From Madurella fahalii (taxonomy: Eukaryota > Ascomycota > Sordariomycetes > Sordariales): a stretch of DNA of 64,000 nt. Both the position numbers and the translations under genes were made by a program. Positions 48,110 through 59,278 of the stretch are shown piece after piece. The stretch lies in contig CM056878.1 of assembly GCA_029876055.1 (NCBI GenBank), positions 1,922,001 through 1,986,000 on the forward strand, given 5' to 3'. The notes under the pieces are model-generated. The model saw only the letters and a program-made list of their open reading frames with translations, was not told the DNA's origin and ran no database searches. Each line of letters opens with the position of its first letter. Position 1 is the stretch's first letter.

Positions 48110-51100
48110 CGCTGTCATTCTCTCATCCGGTTTCAATTTTCAACCTGCGAACCTCTATGCGAGTAGGACGCGCCAAAAAGGACAGTGAAGTGCTATAATC
48201 TTCTCAGTACGGTCACCACCGCACGATTTCTAGCTAATGCAACTCGAGATATATACTCTGAACTTGGACGAGTTTGTGTGTATGTACCTACTACTATCTA
48301 TATGTAGCATCTGACAAGTTTACCTACATTTCTTCTATCTTGCCCGCTCAACGTGAGACATCCACCTTCCCGTGTTTCAACTCCTTAGGATGAGCAATTA
48401 AAGATTGTTTTCCAAGATCCGTGTGCTCCGCCAGAACCAAGATACGTGTACATGCTGCAGCGTACAATGCCCACCTTCGTGATTGGTCCGGGGCGCCAGG
48501 CCCAGACGTCATCCAGACATCATCGCCTGCCATCGCAATTTTGTTTCTTTTCCAAGACGGTGGGTTTTGAGGCTCTGCCGCTAGCGCAGAGTTGCGGAGC
48601 CAGCGCGGGATGGTGCCTTGGTATTTGTGGAGTGGCGGGTTAACGTCAGGAGATCACCAGCCCTGCCGTCCCTTGTTGTTGGGCGATGTCACGTGGTGGC
48701 GGTATTTATTGTTGTCGTACAGCCCCCTTTTCTCTCGAACCGGATTATGTACCTTATCACCCATCTGGGGTGCACTCAGTGAGGAGATCGCCGGATTTTC
48801 TGGTGTAATACCGGCTCTCTCATCATATGGGCAGATTTGGAGCGGGACGTGTTGTCGAAGATGTGGACCGAACGGGGCGAAGTCAGGTTTCGGTGACAGC
48901 CGAAGTCGGATACGCTGAAGTGTCGAGCTGCATCGTCGGTCTGAGGGTTGGCTGGGTCGTCCGCGCACGTTCTTGTGGATACGCTGCTGCCACGGTAACG
49001 TGGAATACCATTTTTGCTGCTCAAGGTCTAATACCAGCGGATTTCGTGGTGGGAACAGAGAATAGGCAAATTGTGACAACAGATCATCACATCCTTATTC
49101 CCTCTAAAACGCCGCACCTGTATAAGCCCGGCCCGAGAGTGTCCCCCGTGTTTAAGGCATTCCCCAGAGTGTATTAGTTGGGTAGTATCGAGCCGCTGTG
49201 AACTTGAGGCGCCGAGGGGATGCGCTCGTCGTCAGGCCACCTGCTGTAACGCCGCCACTTCAAGCCCTAGGACGTGTGTATACGCGTTGCGAGGATGGAA
49301 GACGTATAGGAACAGTTATGAGTGTTTCATCCATTCCAGTATTGTCCCAGCACGCTTGCCTTTTGCGTCGATTGACCGTTTCGGACGGCCCGCCGATGGA
49401 TCGCATTGCCAACGGCCTCGGTGTCTAATCGCGACGTCTTGCAAGAGGTATAGTAGGTCTATCGTTATGGCAGGGTAATAGTTATGTCTGTCCGGTGCTT
49501 AACATTCCAGGGAAGTCCAGGATCGGTCAATTGAACCACAATGCAAGGGACTACCCAGAGCTTCGAAAGCGATATCGCGAGGGACGGCAAGATCCATCGC
49601 CTGGGAAACGAAAGAGGGTTGCGGGACTCGGAAAAGAGACGTACAGCAACACGGCCATCGGGGTTATGTTTGTTCCTCTGGGGGAGTTGTTGCGGATCGG
49701 AAAAAGGGAGGGCGTCGAGCAGAGGAGGGAATGGCTGTCGCGGATGGTTCTGGGTTCGCCATCTAATAAAACCGGAAATCTTGAAACTAGATAAAGATAT
49801 CGGTGGCCGCGACATACCTACTCACTTGACGAAGATGCTTGAGCCGTGTACGGGCCCGGTGCCTAAGGAGATGGAACGTCCAGTATAACACTCGCTCAGC
49901 TCGAGGTCAAAAGGAGAGGGAAGGTCAAACAGATACAAAATGTTTGATGCAATAGGCCGAACCGCAGATTCCCGATTGTACCCGGGGCCTTGAAGAGGAA
50001 GAGGGGACTCTTGGGGAGTGCCGAGAGGGAAGTCTCGGCTGATGGGCGAGGGTCCCAGCACGAGCTGTGGCCCAGCAAAATCAGGGGGGAAGCGGAAACT
50101 ACTACTAATTTCTCGATGGAGCTTGGGATATTATACTTTTTGTCAATGGTCTCCACGGCTCGTATTTGCAAGGTCTTTGCTGAGATGGCGCCCACATGCG
50201 GCTGAAGGTCAGCCATATTTCTAGAACGATGGTGACCGAAGAGGGAATGACCAATGCGCTTAAGAAGTAAACAGTGTGCACAGTTGGTACTCAAGAGAGC
50301 AGATCCCCAAGCACGACCTCAACGGACACTCCAAGACAGAGTTACAAGAAATGGAGTCACTTCCAGGCCACGATTCCCCGCCACCGACAGAAACCTTGCC
50401 TTTCCGCCATTGCACGTTCGGTTCAAGTAGCACCTTCTTGATCATGCCACTGTGGCAACCCCAAATCAGGAGGTCTCCTCGTCTTTCATTGTTGAATGTG
50501 CGGGTCTCGAGGTTTAATCTTTCCATTTCCGCCTCTGCAACCTCTCTTGCAACGCCGCGTCCCTCCGCAGCTTAGATCCCTGGATCCCCATCACGCACAC
50601 TTTTCTCGGTTTTCCCTTCCAAATGGCTCTGTCAAGAAGGCCATGCACCTTTCCGGCCACAACCCCCTAGGTTTAAACAACACGTTGTCATCAACCCCGC
50701 GACTTGGGTGTTCTGATTGGATCGGATGCCGCCTTCGCTGCACTCCCACATCAGTGTGCTTTTCGAGGTCACTAACCGGCAGGCGTCTGGATTTCACGCA
50801 TGCCATTCGCCCCCTTTCCGATTCACCGCGGTCTCTCGGGATTGGGATGTGCAGGGGGTCTATGCCGGCATTACTTGCGCAGTGTGGTAGACCAGTAGTA
50901 GACGCTGGAGGTGAGAGGGTGGTCCCACGTCAAGGCATATTATGGTTGGCTACCGGTGTTGCCATTACCGCTTGGCTGTCTTGGGCAAAAAGGTGCTCAT
51001 TCCAGCGCTCGACGGGATAATGAAGAAGTCTTGTGCTCGCCTCGGAAACTAAACTCTGGGCTGCCAGCTACGCAGCTCTCCATCTATCGAGTAGAGGACT

Positions 51101-52366
51101 CTGGGAGGTACGGTGACTTCTAGAATGAATGCTCGGAGGGACGAAATAGGGGAATCCTGAGGCGTATTTGGGTAAATACTATGCATAGCAAGAACCCGAT
51201 CATGACAATCTGCATCCGACTGGACCTCCCGTGGCATAGCAGAAAAGCGGCGGACTTTGACCTGAAGCGGGCCAATGCTGGGGGGGGTTCTGGGATGGCG
51301 TTCCGGGTTTGAGCGGAAGCTGCTCCAGGAAGCAGTTCCGCTGCGGCGGCGTCGGCGGTAGTGTTGTTGTTGACACCTTCGATCTTGAGTCGGAGCCGAT
51401 TCAAATCCGTGTTACTAGAGGTATGAACCGGCAAGCGGAGGATTGACTCATGCCGTGTGAAATCATAGAGAAGCATGTAGGCGGAGAAGGTTGCAGAATG
51501 GTCCTTATTTGGCCCGCGCTAAAGGTTCAGGGGCAATTGGGCTCCGAAATGGGAGCGTCATTCGCCGCCAGGTCGCCAACCATGGGGGGACGTGGCGCAA
51601 GAATCTATTGCCTCGCTCCTGGGCCTATGGGACCCTCAGCTGCCACCTCCAAAACAGGCCCTATTAAGGTACCTTAGGTCTCTAGTGCAGGTATGACACA
51701 CAAGGGCCCCGCTGCCAGCGAATGCCGCAGTGCCCATCACTGATCGGACGGCGCGGCATGCGCTGCGGTACAGAATATATAGCGCCGCCCGTTCCTCTAA
51801 GAATCGAGGAAAGAACCGCGGCCGAGCGTCTCATGCCTCGGCTGCAAACAAGTAGCACAGTCCTCGCCTACGCGGGACCCCGGTCGGCATAAGACGGATA
51901 CACGGCAACGTTGCAGCCTTATTCGCCGCCTAATAAGCTCCTTTGAAGCATAGGAACATCCTGCGGTTTGGGTCGGCATCCAGTTGGGCTTAGCACACAG
52001 GGTCGGCAGACTGTGGGGAGACTTGTGCGGACTCGGCACTCTGTCCCCGCCGAATCTCGTGAAGACCGCGCCAGGACCGCGCCTGGATCGTGCGGGATCT
52101 CGGCCTTCGCACGCGGCCGAGCCGGGAGCGGCTGTAGGTCTTCGCCAGCCTGCAACCCAACGGTTCTCTACGCCACCACTATTGGGTTCGCAGGATTCGC
52201 AGGTCAGAGTCCCAGTTTCGCAAAACTGCGCCCATAGCTGAAGCGAGTGGCACCTGGCCAGCGATACCGGACTGCCGTCACGAGGCATCTTGTCTTAGAA
52301 GCCAGCAAGTCGGCGAACGCCAATATTTGCTGCTGGTATCAGATCAAACCGAGTCACTCCGGGGGG

Positions 52367-52372
52367 TATATA
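52367..52372 (+). promoter_or_regulatory. TATA box candidate of the bHLH gene
   Basis: GGGGTATATAGCC lies 34 bp before the ATG at 52401. If it is used at normal spacing, transcription would start almost at the ATG and the leader would be extremely short, which argues either for another TATA or another start codon. Confidence 0.35.
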
Positions 52373-52400
52373 GCCGTCTCTGACGGGTGAACCCGGCAAC

Positions 52401-54265
52401 ATGTCGACTTCCAGGGAGACCCATAACAACAACAAAGGCAAGGATCCTCGGACCGCCGAAAGACAAAACCCACCTATACGACGAAACCCGGGACTTCCGC
52501 AACAGGGAAACAAGATGCTCCTTTTCGACTACGTCGTAGGAGAATCCGAGGTATGTGAATCTCGATTATCCTGCTTCAGGAGGCAACACCTGCTTCATCG
52601 CAGGATGACGCAGCACTCTTCAGCCATCCCATAACATGCAAACTGGAAACAGATTCTGGCGCAACCTGTTCTTCCAGGGATTGTGTCGGCCATGCCGACG
52701 GAGGCATCACTCTTCCTATCCTGGGGGCTCAGGAAAGGTGAACAACCGAAGCGGAAGGCTCTTCCCCAGACCAACTAGGGAATGATTCCGCAATCTTGAC
52801 ACCAATTTCATGGCGTGGAATCGAAACCGGCGGGCATTAGAAACACCAAGTCATCCCAGCTGAGGGCACGAGTGTGCGTGGTCCGGGAGCCGGGCTCGTT
52901 GGCTATAAAAAAGTATGGAAAACAGGGAAAGTGGATTGGGTTCTGAGATCCATGAAATGAAGCGGCAGAGGGGCCGATGGATTGGTTTTTAGACTGCTTC
53001 AGTTTTGTTCCCGAGAAGCATGCACATATCGGCTGACTTTTGGGTGGTAGCGCCTGGTGGCCGCCGGAGGACCATCCGGATTCGGTCCCGGTGATCTGGA
53101 CCGGCCGTATCAGCCCACTTTATCCGCAAATCGTTCGTTAGCCGGACACTCGGACCTTTCGTACCCCGCCGATGTCCTCCCGGCTCCTGACCAACCAGCT
53201 TTCTCGGCAACACCATATCCAGCATTGCACGATCCCGCCAGCCCACTCGATGCCTTGGCCGTGAGCTGGCGCCCGGTTGCAACAAGCAGCACACTATACA
53301 GCAGCACTAGCTCGCCGGCTGTATCAGCACACCCGAGTGCGGGGCTCTTTGAGCATGCATCGCAGCTGAACGCGCCGGACTCGTACACGGGCGATTACAT
53401 CGCGCCCGTAGCTCTGCAGGATGCTTCGCAGCAAGGCGTTGACATGTACCGCTGGCTAGAGGCTGGTGACGGCCGCATGGACCTTAGCACTGCAGACCCC
53501 GGTTCTCTGAGCTCACCGTCCCTCCCAAGCTACGAGATGCTAGCCGAGACGCCAGAAGACGGCATTTCCGACTCGGAGGCGGCCGTGTACAGAGGATCCG
53601 AGGGCATTGAGAGCTGGCAACAGCAGCAGCAGCAGCAGGAGTCCAGCCAGGACGCCGAGATCGCGGCCGCCCGCCACAAACGCGCCAAAACGTCGTCAGA
53701 CCGAGACATAGCGTCGGCATCCGCCGTGCCGCAGGCGGGGCCCAAGACCGCGAAGGCCGGCGGCGGCAGGGCCAAGCTCCGCAGCGCGTCCCGCGCTTCC
53801 CGGAACGTCCAGTACCGGCCCGAAGAGACGCCCCAGGAGCGCAAGTCGCGCAACTCGCACAACCTAGTGGAGAAGCAATACCGCAACCGGCTGAACATGC
53901 AGTTCGAGGTGCTCATGAACACGCTCCCCGAAGCGATGCGCTCGCCGCCCGGCGCTGCCCCGAGCCTGTCGGGGGGCGGTGACTCGGACGGCGGCGCGGG
54001 CGCGGGCGCTGGCTCGGGCGCTGGCTCGGGCCCGCAGCAGGCGCTCGACCTGGGCGAGCTGCGGCTGAGTAAGGCGCAGGTGCTGGATATGTCGGCGCGG
54101 TATATCCGGTTGCTGGAGAGGGAGAGGGATAAGCTGGAGTGTGAGCGGGAGGGACTGTTGGCGGATATGCAGAAGATGAGGGAGACATTTCTCAAATATG
54201 GGGCGGATGGGGTTAGAGGCCCAGGTCCAGGGAGTGGACGGGGCCCGGGGGGTGCAATTGGATGA
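52401..54265 (+). CDS. bHLH transcription factor
   Basis: Clear segments are exon 1 at 52401-52550 (MSTSRETHNNNKGKDPR to LLFDYVVGESE, donor GTATGT), a likely exon 2 at 52604-52737 (DDAALFSHPITCK..., donor GTGAAC), and the last exon from 53051 to the stop at 54265. The last exon has a Gln7 run, then a basic helix-loop-helix: RKSRNSHNLVEKQYRNRL, NMQFEVLMNTLP, a Gly/Ser-rich loop of about 40 residues, and LSKAQVLDMSARYIRLLERE. The His-x3-Glu-x3-Arg pattern of E-box binders (H, E, R in HNLVEKQYR) is present. Joining exon 2 directly to 53051 is out of frame by one, so a small extra exon, a different donor, or an indel must exist between 52738 and 53050. The unusually long loop resembles SREBP/Fus c 3-type fungal bHLH proteins. 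Confidence 0.78.
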
Positions 54266-55171
54266 AAAGGGGCTGGTGAGAAGGCGAGTTGGATAAGACA
54301 GGAGGTCACGGCCGGGCCCTTTTTCTTTTTCTTTTTCTTTTTCTTTTTCTTTTTCTTTTTCTTTTTCTTTCTCTCTCTCTTTCTTTATCTCCAGATTCTA
54401 AAACCTCCGTTCTATCTAACGTGACTGGCTTTGCCGTGCCCACGGCTCTGCTTATATTCGTAGAAGGCGGAAAGGACACCCTTATGAAGGAGGGTAGGGC
54501 GCTTGCATTAAGGAGAACTGGCTGGCCTAATGGTTTGACGCTCACCTCACAGCTAACTGATGAGACATGGCATGATGATTATATACCCAAATACACACAC
54601 ATGGCGGATAATAAAAATCACCGACCAAGAACGTTTTGACATTCATCCTTCAACAGCCAAATACATCCCCTCAGAGGTCTTCCGACCTGCTACACTGCGA
54701 CATCTCTCAATGCGGACTTTGTAATCCATTAGTTGCAGAAAGGCCGCGACCAACAGACAGCCGAGGTATCTAAGCCAAACCATACGCCGCTCAAAACCCT
54801 AGCAGATCCCGGTATATAACCGCTTCCAGATACAATGCAGCCATGTCGAGCTTGCACCCAAAACGCCTTTGACTCCCCAGAAACGCCCTAACTGCTGTCT
54901 GCGCAAGCGCCGAGGTGCGTATAGCGTGTACCCAGAGCCGCGCGGACGAGAAGCGAGGCCGTGGTGTTTTCTCCCCCTTCTCCCCTCTTCCCCAGCCCAG
55001 AGCAACCCCCCGAGCCCCCCTTCCGATTCAAAACACCAATAAGCCCCGCCCTCCAAGTCCCTGGGTGATGGAGCAAGCCAAACATCACCAGAAAAATAAT
55101 AAACGATGATTATAAGCGGCAAAGGAAAACCGCGAGTTCGCATCCGGCACCCCCGCCGCCCTGCCTGCCTG
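54266..55171. other. Convergent intergenic region
   Basis: About 900 bp lies between the ends of the bHLH gene (+) and the CENP-A gene (-). It contains a TTTTTC repeat right after the bHLH stop. No gene is visible. Confidence 0.5.
54320..54385. repeat. (TTTTTC)n tandem repeat
   Basis: Eight or nine TTTTTC units run into CTCTCT. The stretch is wholly pyrimidine on the + strand, 54 bp after the bHLH stop, so it probably lies in that gene's 3' UTR. Confidence 0.9.
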
Positions 55172-55850
55172 CTATACCCACCCGGCCCCGCCCCAGACGC
55201 CGCGTATCCTCCTGGCGAGCTGAATGTCCTTTTGCATGATGGTGACGCGCTTGGCGTGGATGGCACATAGGTTGGTGTCCTCGAACAGGTGCACCAGGAA
55301 GGCCTCGGCCGACTCCTGCAGCGCCAGGATGGCCTGCGACTGCCAGCGGAGCTCCTCGCCCGAGGGCCGGCAATCGAGGGCGATCTCGCGGACCTGCGTG
55401 TGATTTGAGGGTCCCCGGTCAGACTATCTGCATATTCCCCCGCACTCCTGTGTATTGGGGTGGTTGTGGGGGAGAGGGGGACAGAGAACGTACTAGGCGG
55501 GCAAAGGGTAGCTTGGACATTAATAGGTCTGTGTTGGACTGGTAGCGGCGGATCTCTTTAAGCGCGAGGGTCCCTGGGCGGTAGCGGCGCCTCTTGCCTT
55601 GAGGGATTGGGTCGCCGGCTGTAATTGGGGAGGGGTGTCAGTAAAGGGGGCTGATTCGGTTGGAGGCGCTTTGGGACATACGCTGTACATCGCTCGCTCG
55701 CGGTCTCCTTGGCACTTGTAGCTGTGCTTGCCCTTGCCCCCGCACTGGTGCCGCCGTCGATGGTCGTCCTTGTGCTCGTGCTCGTGCTTGTGCTGGTGAT
55801 GATGATGCTATTGCGCCGGATGGTCTGGCTATGGCTCTTTTCGGCGGCAT
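55172..55850 (-). CDS. cenH3: Centromeric histone H3 variant (CENP-A/CenH3)
   Basis: This replaces H3 in centromeric nucleosomes and founds the kinetochore. Three exons on the minus strand, 55850-55682, 55618-55494 and 55393-55172, give 171 residues. The N-tail is about 58 residues, MPPKRAIARPSGA then a QARARAQG-type repeat; it lacks the ARTKQTARKS tail of canonical H3. The histone fold starts at GDPIPQGKRRRYRPGTLALK and continues ARLVREIALDCRPSGEELRW, where loop 1 is longer than in H3, the CENP-A hallmark. LFEDTNLCAIHAKRVTIMQK and the C-terminal extension RIRGVWGGAGWV agree with my memory of Neurospora CenH3. Introns are GTATGT-TTACAG and GTACGT-CGCAG. It is divergent from the Derlin gene. 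Confidence 0.95.
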
Positions 55851-56713
55851 TGTTGCGATTGGCTTTGTTGGGATGGCGGACGTTTGCTGTTGTATGTAGC
55901 TATGCGACGACAATGGACGAACGTTGAAAGGCCAACAGGGGAGCTAGGGGGGTTTTGCGGCAGCAGAACAAGTGCAAGGCAGATGGAGCGCAAATTGAAT
56001 TGTCGGAGGACGATGGATTATCGCAAAGCGCTTTGTAATGCGGAGGGATGCTTCTCTGAAAGAATCTGGCCGTTGGATAGAAGCTGGCCTCAATGGTCAC
56101 AGGAATGTGAGAGCGCTCAATTCGGGAGGCTGGGAAGAGCTCGCTCTCCAACGTCTCCCTGAAGACCCGCAAACGCGGGTTGCGACGGGGGCACTTTCTC
56201 GCGACGCGCTGGGATTGACAGGGGCCTTAATGGGTGGGTGGGAAAGGGTGGGAAATGGTGGCGTGCACTAGCCACAAGTCTAAAATTGACTGCTTTATGT
56301 GAGGAATATCGGATGCACGGATAAATCTGGTTATTTGCATAACTGTAGATTTCCTGTGGCGTCATCCCCGCTCGCTTACCATCTCGCCGCTCTTGGATAA
56401 GGCTGATAAAGGAACCACTTGTTGGATGACATCCAAAAGGACACCTCAACATTATCATCATTGTGGTTTTTAGCTGCCTTACGGCGCATTCACGACTCGA
56501 CACCCATCTTAATGATAATTCTGGTTTAGCTGAGGCTGTTCATGCGTTTCTGCAGCAAGGCCCTCTAACGATAACCGCGAATCGCAAATCTGCCCGCGGC
56601 CTGCGCCGTCCGCTCGGCAACCAACGACCGGGTCCTCTATCGCAACCTCGAAACTGCTACCTACCCTGTGACGAATCTACGAGTATTGACATCGCGCCCA
56701 CCTTGACGCAATC
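55851..56713. other. Divergent promoter between CENP-A and Derlin genes
   Basis: About 860 bp without a supported gene. It should contain the promoters of both flanking genes. The first 60 bp upstream of the CENP-A ATG are open in its frame but lack an ATG, so a longer CENP-A tail is not supported. Confidence 0.5.
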
Positions 56714-57565
56714 ATGGACCAAATAATGGGCGGCGAAGGGGCTTTCCCGCTCGAGACGTGGTTCTGGGAGATGCCTGTCTGCACGAGGTGGTGGACAACC
56801 GCGACAGTTCTCACGAGCGGCCTCGTGCAATGCCAGCTGGTAACGCCGTTCCAGCTCTTCTACAGCTACCGCACTGTTTTCCACAAGTCGCAGGTCAGTT
56901 TGACGGCGTAACCTTGCCGGATTCACCTTCTTGCTGACTTGACCGTCCCAGTACTGGCGCCTCCTGACAACATTCCTCTACTTCGGACCCTTCTCTGTCG
57001 ACTTGCTCTTCCACGTCTACTTCCTACAACGCTACGCCCGACTGATTGAAGAGTCGTCCGGCCGATCACCAGCCCACTTCTCATGGCTGCTCCTCTTCGC
57101 CATGACCAGCCTGTTGCTGCTCTCGCCCTTCGTGTCGATGCCCTTCCTCGGCCACCCGCTGTCGTCGACGCTCGTCTACATATGGTCGCGTCGCAACCCC
57201 GACACCCTGATGAGCTTCCTCGGCCTGCTCGTCTTTCGAGCGCCGTACCTACCCTGGGTGCTTATGGGCGTCAGCCTCGTCTTGCACGGCACGGTGCCGA
57301 AGGACGAGATTATGGGCGTCGTCATTGGGCACATCTGGTACTTCTTTAATGATGTCTACCCGCCGCTCTATGGCGGGTCGCGGCCACTTGATCCACCGAT
57401 GTGGTGGCGGCGACTCTTTGGTAAGCCCTCGCGACCGTGGATATTTGGATTGCCGAGCTAATCCCTGTTGTTGCAGAGGGCCGACCGCGGGACGAGACCG
57501 CCAACGGCGTCGATAACGAAATTGCTGTTGCCGGGGCCGAGATTCCGCCGCCAGAAGTCCGATGA
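56714..57565 (+). CDS. Derlin (ERAD rhomboid pseudoprotease)
   Basis: Three exons, 56714-56893, 56952-57420 and 57477-57565, give 245 residues. Derlins are inactive rhomboids of the ER membrane that help retrotranslocate misfolded proteins to Cdc48 and the proteasome. The WR motif is at SQYWRLLTTFLYFG, formed across intron 1. Several hydrophobic membrane segments follow (WLLLFAMTSLLLLSPFVSMP, and later ones to GHIWYFFNDVYPPLYGG). No catalytic Ser-His pair is seen. The polar tail EGRPRDETANGVDNEIAV has no obvious SHP box. Size fits the Der1/Derlin group rather than the longer Dfm1. The ATG at 56726 (MGGEGAFPLETW) is a possible alternative start. Confidence 0.93.
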
Positions 57566-57980
57566 GTTCATGTATCATGATTTGAAGCTGGCAGTGGGCT
57601 TCGCCGTGTAGCGGATTCAGTGACATATTATCAGCAATATTGGATGCCTGGCGTTTGAGACAGGCCACAGGCTAAACATATCATACGAGGTGGTTAGCAT
57701 TGCATATGAAATGGCGTTGGGTGTGTTTTGGGAAGGCAGGAATAGGGTTGCGTGAAGAATTGAAGCCGACGGCATGTGCATTGCATAGTCAATGTTCAGA
57801 AGATGAAAGGCCAATAACGGTGTATGTTCCGATGGTCCAGAAGAGACATGTCGCGTAGTCATACAAGTAGCAGATCGAAACAATCATGCAGCGTGGCGTC
57901 AGCGATAAGAGGATATCAGCAATGACAAGAAAATAGAAATTCCCGCTCAGATTTGATCAGGGCCCTGTTAAACGCCGTCC
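57566..57980. other. Convergent 3' intergenic region
   Basis: About 415 bp lies between the stops of the Derlin (+) and acireductone dioxygenase (-) genes, probably overlapping 3' UTRs. Nothing else is visible. Confidence 0.5.
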
Positions 57981-58744
57981 CTACGCCAGAAACTGAGAAA
58001 CATACTCCCTCCGGTACGGATTGGCATCCAGATCCCCAGACCGGTTCAAAGGCGTCCACTTGGGCTCTTCCTTGAACAGGCGCATAGCCTGGATGTACTA
58101 GGTTGTGTTAGCTCCAACCTCAACGTCAACTTCAACCTCAACCATCACACCTCTGCCCAGCTGCACGTACGTTGCTCTCGTCGGTTGTAAACCGATGGTA
58201 AATGCCTGCAGGCAGGATAATCAGGTCGTCCTAGCACCCACCATAAGCCATCAGTCAAACCCGGTCTCTCTTTCATTCCCCCCTTCACCCCCAAAGGGAG
58301 CAAGTAAAAAAGACTCACCTTCTCCAACCAGATCCTCACCCACTGATCATCCTTGTCGCGCACGTCAAAGTACCCCTTGCCGTCGCGCACGTACCGGATC
58401 TCCTCGTCCTCGTGCAGGTGCTCGTCGAAGAACATCTTTACCTTAATCTCGTACGCGTCCCCCATCCGCTCAGGCGACACGGTGATCTCGTCCCGGTTCT
58501 TGTACCCGCGCTCGGCTGCCAGCGCGTCGACACCGGCGAGCGAGTCGATGCGGTAGTAGAGCACGCCTAGTGCCGAGAGGTCGGCCGGGGAGACCGGGGT
58601 GCCTGAGTCGTGCGGGAGTCGTTGGTCGCCCTGATGGTGATGATGGTGGTCATTTATGGTGAGGGGATGGTTCTCTTTCTTTTTTGATGAGTGAGCAGAA
58701 GGGGTTTGGCTTACGGGTAGGTTGTCGTAGAGGTAGGCTTTCAT
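57981..58744 (-). CDS. ADI1: Acireductone dioxygenase (methionine salvage)
   Basis: This metal enzyme oxidises acireductone to the keto-acid precursor of methionine plus formate. Four exons on the minus strand, all phase 0, 58744-58715, 58630-58319, 58230-58171 and 58097-57981, give 172 residues, the normal length. Exon 1 encodes only MKAYLYDNLP. The metal ligands are seen in FFDEHLHEDEEIRYV (His81, His83, Glu87) and GIYHRFT (His126). The third exon is just 20 codons, DDLIILPAGIYHRFTTDESN, between GCTAG and GTACGT. The end is RREYVSQFLA. It is convergent with the Derlin gene and divergent from U6. Confidence 0.95.
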
Positions 58745-59162
58745 TTTGGATTTATTGGTTTGGTTTAGTCTTGTGTTGTTGGTATGATATTTTACCTTAT
58801 TCAAGGAGAGTTGGGTGCACTTGGTTGAGCGATGAATTATGGGAGTGGGTTGGCGGGGCTCACGGCTTAATTTGTTGGTGGTGAGGGGCATCAAACGGCT
58901 TATTCACACCCTTAGCGGGATGAATGTGAGATCTATTACTTGGAGAACGGCACACATCACCGGCAAAGCCCCGTAGATAAAGTTAGGCTAGCTTTATCTA
59001 CCAGCTGAACACCTTGAGAAACGCCGGGTTCACCCTTTCCGCGGGTTGTGCAAGGCTTGTGAGAGAGCTCTCAAGTATCGCACCATCCTGCTTGCCAAGC
59101 GATGACCAGCCAGTGGAGTTACAGTGGCTGGCTTGCCACCTTTGACTCACTGGTCGCCACCT

Positions 59163-59221
59163 CCCAAGGTGTCTGTGCACGTCTGCAATTTGCAGACGTG
59201 CACAGACCAATCAGCCTTGGG
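59163..59221. repeat. Near-perfect palindrome upstream of U6
   Basis: Two 18-bp perfect inverted arms, GTCTGTGCACGTCTGCAA (59171-59188) and its complement (59190-59207), are separated by a single T. A second pair of arms, CCCAAGG (59163-59169) and CCTTGGG (59215-59221), encloses them, and the right side includes CCAATCAG, a CCAAT-box sequence. It ends directly at the U6 TATA box. It could extrude as a cruciform or bind a dimeric factor. Confidence 0.97.
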
Positions 59222-59227
59222 TATAAA
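59222..59227 (+). promoter_or_regulatory. TATA box of U6
   Basis: TATAAA lies 57 bp before the presumed U6 5' end, farther than the roughly 30 bp usual for Pol III U6 genes of yeasts. Confidence 0.6.
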
Positions 59228-59278
59228 GTTTCGCCCACCTTCCTGCAATCTTCCTCTTCTTCTCTTCTTTCTTTCCTC

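Larger units (their letters stand above)
46977..52400. other. 5.4 kb gene-poor region
   Basis: No gene is supported. The first few hundred bases are probably the 3' UTR of the CRIB gene. T-rich and CT-rich tracts occur at 47270-47470 and 48000-48109. A minus-strand ATG frame at 52288-51797 (163 codons) faces away from the bHLH gene but resembles nothing I know. The end must include the bHLH promoter. Confidence 0.45.
58745..59278. other. Region between ADI1 and U6
   Basis: About 530 bp. It should contain the ADI1 promoter and the upstream control region of U6, including the palindrome and TATA box listed separately. No protein gene is visible. Confidence 0.5.

Noticed and set aside
49121..49210. 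Segment with GTTTAAGGCA and TTAGTTGGGTAG resembling part of 5S rRNA
   Set aside because: Only short matches; the 5' part, the conserved loop sequences and the closing stem of 5S are absent.
51797..52288. 163-codon minus-strand ATG ORF divergent from the bHLH gene
   Set aside because: No domain recognised; Cys/Arg/Pro-rich translation typical of a random GC-rich frame.
52551..52579. 29-nt intron ending at CTTCAG in the bHLH gene
   Set aside because: Too short for a fungal spliceosomal intron; the acceptor at 52603 gives 53 nt in the same frame.
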